Below are positions 22,045 through 35,600 of a stretch of 64,000 nt of DNA, in pieces. Below the pieces are notes generated by a model, which saw nothing but the letters and a program-made list of their open reading frames with translations, was not told the DNA's origin and searched no databases. The stretch is from contig NC_092346.1 in NCBI RefSeq assembly GCF_963676685.1, positions 41,971,289-42,035,288 of the forward strand. The letters run 5' to 3'. Origin of the DNA: Mytilus edulis (lineage: Eukaryota; Mollusca; Bivalvia; Mytilida; Mytilidae). How positions within the stretch are numbered: the stretch's first letter is position 1; each line of letters opens with the position of its first letter. A program made the translations under genes and the position numbers.

Positions 22045-23642
22045 TTAAGTTACTGGTCATAATCTGTTAATCATTTGAATTGTATTGTCATAAGAAAAAT
22101 GACAACGATTAATAAGAACCACCATGGGGGCCCATGCACAACGCTTTCATGTAAATCTGACATGAAGATGTTGAAGTCGATCTGTCCCCAGTCCATCTGG
22201 ACCCATATTTAAAGCCGATCCAACCCCAATATAATAATATATATAAGGAATAAAAATACAGATATATAGTAATGTCTCCGGTGTCTGAGCGGCCGTAGAC
22301 ATCGTGCATTGTTGGTAATGTAATACAAATAGAATAGTCCTTGTTATTATTTTTAGTATTCTGAAGGGATAGGACAAATTTAAATTTATAAGTTCACCAG
22401 ACGTATGAAGAACCTTCAAAACAAGGGTTTCCCTAATTTTTGACATGTATATGTTAGTATTTACTCAAAGAGTCAAACTATTAAGAGTGAGAAAAAAAAT
22501 TTGGGGGGAGGGTGTTCAATTTACAACAGCATAGTGTATTGCACAAAAGCAAGAACATGAATTTAAATTCAAATCACATAACCAATTAAGTTCTTTGAGA
22601 CTTTGACTACTGTTATTCTGTGTCAGAAACATACAAATGTATTATGTGTTAAGTATTTAATTACCTGTCATGCCTGTATGAACCTCAAAGTGTGAATATT
22701 GTGTCCATTTTTGCCCTAACTGTTGAGGGTTGGGCATCTACGGTCGTATCTAGCTACGCTCAGTGAAGCTATTTATTTTATAATTAAATCGTCTCCATGA
22801 AAAATACATGAACTAGAAAAAATGGGAAAAATATTTTGAAACACATCAAAACTTTGTTTTAACACATGCATTCATAAAAGTAATATGTTGTACAGTTGAA
22901 ATTTTAGCAGAAATATTTTTTTTCAGCTGTTTTGCATTTGTTAGGTAAACTGTTCTTTCTACAGATATTTTAATTTTGAACTGTTAGTTTTAATATAGAA
23001 TGTGCTTGAATTGTCAAAACAATGTATATGTATATACATGAAGATGAAGTTTTTACATGGACATGATTGAAGAAAATATTTATCATGATTATTAAGCAAA
23101 ATTTAAAATTATGTGTTCTCTAGATCTTTATAAATAACAATAAATTTGAGACATAAGTGGACTTTAGACTGTGTTTGTTATTTATTTTGTTATGGTATTT
23201 GCTGTCTTTTTAATTGATTTATGTTTTCAAAGAAAACAATTTGTTGGCATGCTAGTTACATTTTAAAATATTGATAACGAACTGACTTTTATATATCATG
23301 TATATTAAATCATGCAGTTTATATCAAAGAGACTGAACTCTAATTGATTGTGAACAAGAAGAAATATTATATGAGAAGTACAAATCAGATTTCATGATAT
23401 TTCTTAAAAAAAAAGAAGATTATTCTTGAACAAGAAATATTTGTTTTTACTTACATATATATAGTCTTATCAGTTTGTCTATATTTCCTATTTAGAAGAA
23501 GGGTATTTCTATAATCGTGATAATATAATGAAATATATTTTCAAGTTTTGTAATCTGAAAATTAAATCCTCAATATTTTTAAAATCTCAAAGCAAAAGAG
23601 GAACTAGTGATTTTATAATTATAAAACCTTTCTATATTTCAG

Positions 23643-26600
23643 TACCAACAGAAGCAGTAGCTTTCCTGGGTGCTGTAGGAGCATTTCTGTTTGTTTTGAT
23701 CATCTTCTTTATGTACCTGAACAAATTGTTATGCTTCCATTCTTGTGGAGGGTTTCCATGTATTGATCAGCCTCCAAAGAAAAAGCAATCAAGTAAAGAC
23801 AAACTAGGTATGTTTCATTCAATTTTTATTGGAACTAAAGCTATAGCTTATTCATACTAAATCTTGATTAACTTTTTTATCAATGACTTTGGATGTTTCT
23901 AACAAAGTGATTGTCTGTTGTGAAAATTCTAAGATTATCTTCTGTATAAAAGCTAACAATGGACTAATCCCTTCAATTTACATGTATAAAAACCTTGATC
24001 AGATTTCATATTAAGAAACTTAAGACTTGAATCTAATGAACCTAACACAAATCTTTGTATAAATGTATGTTTTATTGACAAGGAGACTTGATAAATTGTG
24101 AAAAGCATCTGTCCAGGATATTTTCACTTAATGTTAGCATATGGACACGAAAACTACCGATTGCATTTCAGTAAATTCACTTCCTGCTACGTGTAACACT
24201 GAACATTTTGTAGTATGAATAAATAACGAATTAAATGAATGGATATCAGACTTAAACAGAGCTACACCAGTAATGATAAATCTCATAGTAGCATGCTAAC
24301 TTTAATTGTGGAAGGTTGTAGGTTTGATCAACGAACACTAGTTCAAACCAACATAATTTAAACTAAGTATGTTCTTGCTGCTTTTCCACTATGCACACAA
24401 TATACATGTAGAAGCTATATAGTTAGAGCTAAGAAAGGTTGGGTGACCATGGGCAACTGAATAGTATTTTCTGGTACGGTGACATTTCATCCAGTGGACT
24501 GTTATATTGTGTACTACATTGTACATGTATATTTGGCATGTTAAATTATGTCACACTACTTTAGAGCACACTATAAGAAGTGAAATTACATGTTATTGTC
24601 TTCAATACGCATCAAATTTACGCTGTTGGATATTAATGCCAATCATTTAATCAATAAAATGTAGTAATAAACTTGTAAATCACTCTCAGAATTTACAAAT
24701 GGAAGGTGATGTAATTTTGTTTTTTTTGCATGAATATTAAAGGCATAATATATATATTATGAAGATCTGCGGAAGCAGTGAAAGTACTAGTAAAAAAGTG
24801 ATGCATTGAAACCGTTATTATCTTTTAATAATTTTCTTATATATATATATATATATATATATATGACTAACAGTAATGTTATATTTAGTATTGGGTAAAA
24901 TTTACTATTAAAGTTAAGCTGGGATAAGGTCAAGAGTTGAAGTTATAGCAGTGGAAATAGATAGTAACAGCTGTACTTGTAGACGGTCAGGGTCTCCTTG
25001 ATTAAGACAAGACAATCATGTACCAAAGAAATCTCTTTTTTCATTTTTATTTAAAAGCAATATTGAACATTTGCTGTATAATTTTTAGTAGTCCATCATT
25101 CCAGTAAGGGATCTGTGTTTGGTCATATTAAAATCCAGGGTTTCATCTTTTAGCCATAATTATGTACTGTAAATTCAGAAATTATTGCCTAGTTTTAATA
25201 AATAGGGAAATGTATTAAGTTTGCAATAATAAAAACTGGCATCATGATCATTTCAGTAGTGAATTTCCTTCACAAGTTTTTGCAAATGTATAGCTATTTA
25301 GATCTCACAATTTTTAATAAGTAACCATATGCATTAATTTCTGAATTAACAGTTATCTAATAGACATTAGTAATAATTACAGATAAATTGTATCATTTTA
25401 AATATTGAAATAAACAAAGCAAATGTATTATGTATTGTTTATTAGAATCCTCACTTTGAAACACATTTCACTTTGAAACACCTATCTTTTATAAAAATAA
25501 GGTTAAAAGGTCAAATCTAGTTTATTAAAGGATAAGTAACACTGTAGGAGATAATAATTATGTAATCTATGTATTCATTCATTGTCAATATTCCACTAGC
25601 TAGTGTATCAAGTATTCTATTTCTATTAAAAGTAAATGATCTATTGATGAAAACATGTATCCTAAATAACAATAAACAACCCAAAACACAATTATAGGAT
25701 CTATGACATCTATTCTGTTATTTAAATGTCATTATCTCGTTGAACAATACAAAATACCTGCAGCAATATTTTCATCTGATTGAATTTGATAGGATATTGA
25801 TTGTTACAAATTTAAGATTATCTTTCAGCCGAATGAATGTTTTATTGAACTTTCTGTGTTCATTATTTTCTTGTCGGTTTTCATTATTTTAAATTCAATA
25901 CTGTTAATATACATTGAAATATCGCTCTTTCTTCACCAATAAGATTAAACATGCCGGTCAATTAAGAAATAACAGTACTGTAGTTGAAGAGTTGACACCG
26001 TCAATTGTAGATTTGACGGTCGCAAATGCAGTTTTACTGGCGGCGCGTAGCGGAGACAGTAAAACAGAGATTTCAGACCGTCTAATCAAAATTGACGGTG
26101 GCAACTCTTCAACTACAGTACTGTTATTCCGATTCTAATGCATTACAAAAATAAAAAATACGATAAAACTTGAAAAAATGTTTAAATTTAACTAATAGAA
26201 AAAAATCCGTGAAACTTCATGAATGATTTTGGCACAAAGACGTCATGGCTACTAAACGTGACGTCATACAAATGAAAACTTACAAACTGGAGGTTATTAC
26301 GTTACCTGTACGCTTCAAATTGGGATAAAATTACATTTAAACAGCGAATTCGAGGTTGGCGTTGTTTTATTTTCGATTATGTAGTAGTAATCGAACATTT
26401 GTTGATTTAATCAATTCAAAATGGTGGGTCCCTCCTTAGTTACGCCTGGTCAACTGTGGATTTGACGGCAACTTTTAGCCAATGAAAAAAATTGTTACAT
26501 CCAAATTGCATTAGAATCTGTGATTGATACATGAATGGAAAATAAAAAGGAAAATGTTATGGGGTACTAAAGTGTTAGTGAGAATCCAATATAAATATTT

Positions 26601-29600
26601 GATGGATACTAGTAATGAAGTTTACGAAAGTGTTAATAATGCACAACAGACATGAAAGCCATATTCAAGTAAGACTAACTAAATTGTTGTTTGTCTTTGT
26701 TTGAATTGTTTATAGTAATTTTGTTCTCCCACCGTGGTGGAGGGGGCATCAAGGTTTACCCTTGTCTATCAGTACGTCCCCAAATTGGTTTCCATTCTCT
26801 TATTTTAGTTTAACGTAGAGAACTAAAGACTCAAAGCAGCAAGAACCAGACCAAAAATGAAATATTTTACCCTGTATTGAAGGGGAAAAAACCAGGAGTC
26901 TGAACATCTGACACAAATTCCTAACCTCACCTAAGTACATCCTTCCTTAATTACCATTCCATTTCTTCAACTCATGATCAGAATGTGCATGAAAATTATT
27001 TTACTGGAAGTAAAGTAAATTACAGTCAATTGCTTCCTCCTTTCTTCGATGAAACCTGATCAAACTCATTTTCAACCCACCCCCTCTTTCTAGTTATGGT
27101 CAGAATATATAATTCTCCTGAATTTTAAGTAATTTACAGTCAATCAAATACTCCTTTCTTCTATTAAACCATCAAACTCCTTTACCACATGCACCCACTC
27201 TGTTTCTCCCAGTCATGGTCAGAATATGCATGAAATATTATTCTTCTGGGTGTTAAGTAAACTACAGTCAGTAGCTCTTTTCTTCAATTAAACCTTCAGA
27301 CTCCTCAAATTATCACCCACCCTCTTTTTTCTAGCTAGTAATGGTCTGAAAATGCATGACATCATTCTCCTTTCTACCATTAAATCACCAGGTTTCTTCA
27401 CCACCCACCCACTTTATAGTTATGGTCAGAATATGCATGAAATATTTAGCAGCCCTGGATGCTAATCAAACAACATTAAAGTTCTTTCTCCAATCCCTGT
27501 CCTCATTCAATGTGAAAAATGGAAGTAAATAAATTTATAGTAATGTACTGTAGGTAAGTAAAAAAGATTCCAGAGAGACTTGTTTTTCAAAAGCTTTTGA
27601 ATTGTTCGTCTCTGATTGGTTGACAATATTTGTGATCTTCAGTTGATGAAAATTAATGTCTGTCACTACAATAGAACTAACAGGATCCTTATTCAAGAAT
27701 CATTCTCACTCATTGGAGTAAAACAGTTATGAATCACCTTATAAAATTTATCGACAAATGATAGTTTTTTGACATATATATTGACAAACGAGAATCATTT
27801 TAATAATTGATATTGTTAGAAAGTTTCTTATGTTTTGTTACAGTTATAATTATTTGCATCTTGCTATAGGTGAATGGAGAAAGACATTATAGTGTCACAT
27901 TCAAAAGCATTATAATCTGCATTTTGCATGACTATAGGTGAAGGAAAAAAAGACATTGTAGTTTCACATTAGAAAGCCTTATTATGCGCATCTTGTGTTG
28001 TAATAGGTGAAAGGAAAAAGATATAATATAGTGTCACGTTAAAAGCTTAATGTGTTCATGTATCTTAATAATAAATTTGATTTCTGGATAAGCGAGGTTA
28101 TAAAACTGGATTGTTGATATCCTTCGGGTTTTGTCAGTTTATTAGCTATAGCTATGAAATTCATATAGAAACAGGGTTAATATCATACCTTTTTGGAATA
28201 ATGATTCCCACGGTGCACATAAATTCAAATTATCGTCTTAAAAGTACTCGGAATAATCAATGATAATAAAAATGCTATCATTGAGATGTTTAGAAAGATA
28301 CTAAGCTTTGATACTGGTGAAAAGACGTCACAACTATTTTCTTGTTGTGGACTATTTAAGAAAAAAGTGGACAAACATAAAACGCCTAAAAATAATAAAA
28401 ATTTGAAGTATGAGGAAGTAAAAAAGGAGGAATCTACGGACAAGAATGGTAAGACTTAATACCAATTGATTTTATTAATAATTCATTAGCTATATTTACT
28501 GACCAGCCATATAGGAATGTTACACAACATATTATGTATAAATGGAACAGAAAGGACAATTCATTACTTCTAGGTAAAGATACAAAATGGTTATATAAGT
28601 ATAAATGTACAGTTTTTGAATAGTTTAATCACTTATGAGAAAAGCAGGTGTTATGAGATTAGATCCCAAGAAATCTAAATTTAGTCTCATTTATTAGTAT
28701 TTAGAGATTTATAACCTGCAGTTAATTTTCTTCCTTTGGAAAATCAAATAATTTTGTACATTTTGTATTTTTTTATTAGTATTTTTTTCTAAATAGGGAA
28801 TGTTTCCAAGCATTCTGTAATAAGTTTTTTTCTTTTACATAATTCATGCATTTTAAATAGTGTTGTCAAATTGTACACTTTTGCCTAACCGGTTACTCGG
28901 ACAATCGTTCGACCGATTAACCGGTTAACCGGTATAGTTTAGATTGGGATTTGAAAGCCTTATCAATAGTACCCTACACATAGATATAAGATGTAGTATG
29001 AGTGTCAATTTGACAACCTTTCATCCAAGTCATAAATTTACGCTTTTAAAATTGAATATTGTCCTTTGGCATTATACGGCTTGTCTTAGAGTATTCCTGG
29101 CGAAGTTTGATCTTAAAAATCAAATGCACTGTATCAACTATAACGTATGTACCAACTTTCGATTGAAAAATAAAATAAAACTTCTAAATCTTGTAGGATT
29201 GAATATGTCTGAAACCGATTATTCTTTTCTTTTCTCCTGTTGTCTCCGAAAATAATGTGGAGTGTTTCAATTTGAAATGATTAATTATAAAAAAGAAGAT
29301 GTAGTATGATTGCCAATTAGACAATTCTCCACAAGAGACTAAAATGAAACAGAAATTAACAACTATAGGTCACCGTACGACCTGTTTCTTTGCTTTGTTT
29401 GCTTGTTTCTTTAAGCATGTTACTCGTACGGTCACGTATACATTGAGAACGTTCACATTGGTTTGCATTTCACAATGTTTGAGTAAGCAATTCGTAAGAC
29501 TAAGCCTTGCACGAAGGAGGTTGCACATTTAGATGTAGGTCTACACAAAATTAGACAAAACGAACTAATGAAGTAAATCATAAAATTCCAATCGCATTAC

Positions 29601-32600
29601 TGATTTAAAGTTACTGTTAAAAAAACATGTAGACTAATTATGTTTCTTTAAGATCCTGCCCCGAGCTGAGAGACAAGTTCTAATTAATTTTATGTTTTTT
29701 TAGGATTAACAATAGCAATCAATATGCTGGACAATTGGGTCTGTCTAATGAATTACTACGACGACAATTTTAAAATAAAATATAAGTATTTAATGATTTC
29801 AATTCCAAAATATATCAAATCTAGCAAAATTGAAAAAAAAATGCGGTTAACCGGTTAGAGATGTTGGTATTCGGTATTCGGTCGTTCGACCGGTTAACCG
29901 GTTAACCGGTTAATCGTTGACAACACTAATTTTAAAGCATGTGTTTTGTGTGATTTTTTTCATAACTTCTTTGTTTACTCAAACACTTAATGCAAGAATT
30001 ATAAAGAATCACATGCTGTTGATAGTTTTCTTTGAGAGACAATTTAAATGTTGATTTTTGAAACTGTGAAATTATGATTCTAAAAAAGTTGAAATTATTA
30101 AATGGCCACTCAATATTTTAAGAAAAAATTCATGGGGGCTTCAATATATCGTGATTTAACCACGGGTTGGCCCTTTATGACAAATAATTTGCCCTGAGCG
30201 ATCCAAGCCTTCATGAATTATTTCGATTCTAATAGGACAAATACAGCAATTCTTTTGGATCGAAACACTCTAGGTGGAGGCAAGTATTTGCCGTTCCCAT
30301 AAATAAACACACTATTAAATTGGCGTAAAAGAACGGAGCAAACTGAATTAGTGACATGCTGAAACTATTTACAAAAACGCAATTAGATAGTTTTGGATGA
30401 ATTTAAATGATAATTTACTTATATATCTCAAATATATAAAAACATGTGGCTTATAACACATTTTTAGCATTGTTTGATGACGTTTTATTGTTGTGATGTG
30501 TCTCACAAGTGTGTATTTTTCCCGTAAAAGGCTTATATTCTTCCGTCATTGTTCTATGAAGGCGGGAAGCTTATTCATAAAAAAGCATATGACGTGGGAG
30601 TACGATTGCAACAGCCCAAACAATATATTCATATTTTACCACTTGTGTGTACTCAAAGCGTTTGAAGGACGTCATGTTAGAATACTTGTTAGCCAAGGAA
30701 GATTTGTTTTCCCCACCTAGAGGCACTTGTTTTCCAGTCTGTGCATCATTTCATCCATCTGTCAGTTCATCCTTCTGTACTTTTGTTAGTCTGTCAGTTC
30801 CGCTACAGGTTAAAGTTTTTGGTCATGATAGTTTTTGATGAAGTTGAAGTCCATTCAACTTGAAAAACTGAGTACACATGTTCCTCATGATATGAATTTC
30901 TGTGTCCATACTTAAATATGAGGATCGGAAAAAGTTATGTTCTACTATGTTCTACTTTCTGTTTTAAAACTTTTGGAATTAATTTGCTTTGTTGTAATGA
31001 AACATACCTTAAAAATGTGATGTTTTAAATATTAATCTTATATAGCGGATGTGGTCGAGTGGTCTAGAGCGCTTGACATGAGGCTAAGCGATTGGTGCTG
31101 TAGTGTATCAAAGGTGTGAGTTCGAATCCCGCTGAGGGACTAACAAAAAATTGTCAGTAGAAAATCTAACTCTAACACTGTTTGGAGTAATTTTCAGATT
31201 TGAGCATTATATATATATATATATATATTATGATATTATGCATGTGTTATGCTCAAAGAGACTTGCTGACGACGACTTGTAAGATAGAAATAAAAAAAAA
31301 ATTGTTTTGCTTTTTTTTCTGAAAAAGAAAAAAATATATTGATTTACTGATACTGCTTACTATTTAATACCAATAGAATTACAGAAAACTATATTTACAC
31401 AAGCCATCTGAAGGTTAAAAGGTTTACGGCAAAAAACAATGTTTGTGAAAGATTGTCAAGCCTTGTACACTTTAAAATCAATACACTTTTCCGTAGGGAC
31501 CATTAAAATGAAGTTTTCAGTGGTCCCATGTAAACTCTTAATTAATGTTTTATAAAATGACTTCAATATTGATAAAAAATAAAATGAAAAATCAGGTAAC
31601 TATGTATTATGGCATGTTATATTGTTATGAACATGGTTGGTTTCAAGAGAAATGAAAATTCTCTTTAAAGCATGTTGTAATTAAAAGCATAAACAAATAA
31701 AGTCAATCAGCTTTTATTTGATTGCTAAGGATATGGAATATCTGTCCTGAAATTGCTTTCAGTTGAATGGATTATTCCATCTGTTGGGAATAATTAGAAG
31801 AATAGATTTATTTAAGCCTGTAATTTTACCTTAACTTAGAAGCAATTGACCTTTTGGCCACATCTGACCTTCAAGTGATATAAATAAAAAAAAAAATAAA
31901 GAGATGTGATATGATTGATTGCCTATGAAACAACTATCCACCAGAGTTCAGAAGACAAAGATAAAAATCAATTAATGGTCACAATACAGCCTTAAACAAT
32001 GAGAAAAAAGAAACCATGCTGTTACTCATTGCTTGCTAGAAAAAGGCCCAGCCATGAAAAATGTAAAACAATTAAAATGAGAAAATTTAAACATTAAAAT
32101 ATATATAGAAATGATAAAATTTATATAGAAGTTATACACGTTCAAGCAAACTGTATCATATCATATTGATACTTACCGGATACTGTACATGTGAATTCAT
32201 TTATTTTCGTGGGTACCAATTTTTGGGGATAAGGGGAAATTTTATTTTCATGAATACTTGATTTCATGGTTTTGCCAAAGTCTGCATACATTTCTATATA
32301 AAATTTGTAATTCGTTTGACATTTGAATTTGTGTTTCCCAGTTACCAGTAACCATGAAATCCACGAAAATTGGTAACCAATGAATAAAAATGAATCTACA
32401 GTAATATTCAGAATATTGGTAGCAATTGGCATGGACTGACAGCAACAGAATAGCTGGCAGTGGCGGATCCAGAACTTTTCCTAAGGGGGGCCGCTCCAGT
32501 CATGCTTCAATGATTCCCTATATAATCAACCAAATTTTTCCCACGAAAGGGGGGGGGGGGGCCTGGCCCCCCAGGGCCCCCCTGGATCCACCTATGGCTG

Positions 32601-35600
32601 GGGTGTACATGTACACATAAGAGATTATTATTTGTGTTTAGTACTTTTATTTACTTTATTACAGGAAGTGCATTTGCCTATGAGGATGAAGAATCATCAA
32701 GTGACAGCGATGATGAGATGCAAAACAAGTTTCATAAGGCACATAGTATAAAACGGTCAGACACACTGCATAGTATTAAAAGTGGCAAAAGTGGTAAAGG
32801 TGGCAGGCGACGTAGTAGTCGTAAAGGTGGGTAGTAATATTTACCCTCACCATGTGGGTCCCATCATTTAACTGATTAAGGGGCATTTGCTTGTGCTTTT
32901 TAACAGCATTGTTTCTCAGCCATTTTGTTGACTGATCTTTATCTGATTGTGTTAAAGATGCCCATCATGGCAATAGACCTATTTTGATGACACATTAGAG
33001 CCTCTTTATGGGAGTTATTGTATTTTTACCATATTTTGACTATAATACCACAATGACTCATTATTACACACAGTTTTTAAAATACCTCAGATATACAGGG
33101 CGAAAGGCATTTAACTGACAGTACAGCAATTTTATTTCCATAGGGATAAATCCATTAGAAAAGTGAAAGAATTGGACTTAAAATGTCAAAATTATTGCGT
33201 TGATTTGAAGTCATGTAATTACATTAACATATATCTGTATTATAGAATGTACTTTATAATATCAGTGAGTAGTGAATCAGAGTTAACATAATCTTATTAA
33301 ATATAGAGACATCAACAATCGAAATTAATTTGAAGTAATGAATTTTAGCAAAATGGCAGACAATATTACATCATATCCTGATTCGTAGTTCTCTCAGTAG
33401 TCAGTTCATCAGTATTTTTAAAGCAGTCTAAAGCTAGTTCCCTGTTATATAAAGACTTTATACTACATTTTACCTCTTGATACATAGTTCTATCAGTTCA
33501 TGCAATTTAAAAGCAGTTCGGTTTCTAACTTTTTTGTTATATAAAGTCATTTTATTGCACCACATGTCTTATCGGGGCCTTTTATAGCTGACTATGCAGT
33601 ATGGGCTTTGCTCATTGTTGAAGGCAGTACAGTGACCTATAGTTGTTATGTCTGTGTCATTTTGGTCTCTTGTGAACAGTTGTCTCATTGGCAATCATAC
33701 CACATCTTCTTTTTTATATGATTCATAGTTATATCGTCGCTGTTATGCAAAAACCTTGTATCTCAATTTTTTGCGGAAATCTTTTTATCGAAGATTTAGA
33801 ATTAAATATGTATGTTCCACTGTATGCGAGAATATCTGATCTTCTAACCAATCATTAACCCGAATTCTGACATGTGACGAAAAAGTGTAGTCGGATTGGT
33901 GGGAAATTTTGTTGTGCGAAAATATCGTATCTCAAAAGAAAAACACTTTGCACGGCAGCTGACATTATCACAGGTACAGTTTTATCAATTTTAGGTTCTC
34001 AAAGCTAATATATTAGCTTAAAAATAATGAAAATACAATATAGGTGCAGAAATATTTGCTCGTCTTGGTAATTGACTGGTTAGAAGATCAGATATTTTCG
34101 CATACAGCGGAACATACATATTAAATTCTAAATAATCGATAAAAAGATTTCAGTTTTTACTGCCTGGTGTAAAATTATCAAAACCTTAGATACGAGGTTT
34201 TTGCATAACAGCGACGATATCAGTTCCTGTATTTTAAAACTCCATCTGGTTCCCTGTACAAAGACTCATTGAACTAGTTTGAAGTTCAATAATGGCGATT
34301 TTGACTTTTACCGTTCAGGAGTTAAGGTTCTTGAAAGATTGAAAAATTGAGTTTCCAGTCGTGTCCGTGCATTTACGCATGAACTGTTCTATCTAAGCTT
34401 CCCAAAATTTAATATGTTGTTACTGATAACAAAATGGAGGTCAAGTTCAATAATAGCGATTTTGACTTTTACCGTTCAGGAGTTAAGGTTCTTGAAAGAT
34501 TGAAAAATGGAGTTTCCAGTTGTGTCTGTGCATTTACGCATGAACTTTTCTACCTAAGCTTCCCAAATTTTAATATGTTGTTACTGATGACAAAATGGAG
34601 GTCAAGTTCAATAATGACGATTTTGACTTTTACCGTTCAGGAGTTATGGTTCTTGAAAGATTGAAAAATGGTATTTCCAGTTGTGTCCGTGCATTTACGC
34701 ATGAACTGTTTTACCAAAGCTTCCCAAATTTTAATATGTTGTTACTGATGACAAAATAGAGGTCAAGTTCAATAATAACGATTTTGACTTTTACCGTTCA
34801 GGAGTTATGGTTCTTGAAAGATTGAAAAATGGTGTTTCCAGTCGTGTCCGTGCATTTTCTCATGAACCATTCAACCACAGCTTTTGAAATTTTTATATGT
34901 TGTTACTGATGGCAAATTAGAGGTCAAGTTTAATAATGACGATGGTTCTTGAAAGATTGTGAAATGGTGTTTCCATTCACGTTGTTGCATTTACTCATGA
35001 ACCATTCAATCTAAGCTTTTCAAATTTTAAGATGTTGATACTGATGACAAAATGGAGGTCAAATTTGATATTGACGATTTTCACTTTCACCATTCATCAG
35101 TAATGGTTCTTGTGATATTGCCAGGACACAAATAAATATTAATAAATCCGGTTTGCTGTCGTTGTGACAGCCTCTTGTATTAACTTTATTAAAAACCCTA
35201 ACTGGGCTTAATACAGACAAGCTGGGCATTAATACAGGGCCATTACAGAAAAACAGGGCCATTACAGAAATAACAGGGTCATTACAGAAAAACAGGGCCA
35301 TTAGTCATTGTACTGATAAATAATGCAGGAACTTATAGAGTAGAATTTATTAAATCTTAAATATTTTGAAGTCTTAGATATCATAAAAGCATGCAACTTT
35401 TAATCTTTTCCTACACCTTTCCAGAAAGCATTAGAAATAACAGAATTTGATGAAATGTCAAAAATGGTAGTAAACTATAATTAACAAAATTCATTTCTTC
35501 AGTTTTAACAGAATTGTATTGGCCATAAATCCTTGGAGAAATATTAATAGAATTTAGATTTCAGCTCTTGGGAATCCTGAGATATAATACATCATACAAT

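Larger units (their letters stand above)
19679..23642. other. Region before the firm synaptotagmin exons
   Basis: Probably intron 1 if the micro-exon at 19461 is right, otherwise intergenic. Contains the 78-bp element (20757-20834), an R1 copy (20857-21030) and a 202-bp MITE (21843-22044). 22500-23640 is AT-rich and I see nothing supportable in it. Confidence 0.6.
23808..32664 (+). other. Large intron between SYT exons (8.9 kb)
   Basis: Contains the alternative first exon (28286-28448), AT microsatellites, MITEs at 25165-25355, 25968-26128 and 32181-32403, minisatellites (26940-27470 and 27850-28060), a hAT-type element (28858-29928), a tRNA-derived repeat (31046-31139), an R1 copy (31895-32085) and a G-tract repeat (32462-32600). 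The forward strand near 30690-30900 matches a dispersed block also seen near 52865. Confidence 0.7.

Noticed and set aside
28225..28443. Reverse-strand hydrophobic frame of 72 codons
   Set aside because: It is the shadow of the forward alternative SYT exon at 28286-28448.
31046..31139. Functional tRNA-Leu or tRNA-Ser gene
   Set aside because: Box A and box B are present but the acceptor stem does not pair and the T stem has a mismatch; treated as tRNA-derived repeat.
34434..34664. Forward open frame inside the tandem array
   Set aside because: It is just one unit and part of the next of the 161-bp repeat, which lacks an equivalent frame in the other units.
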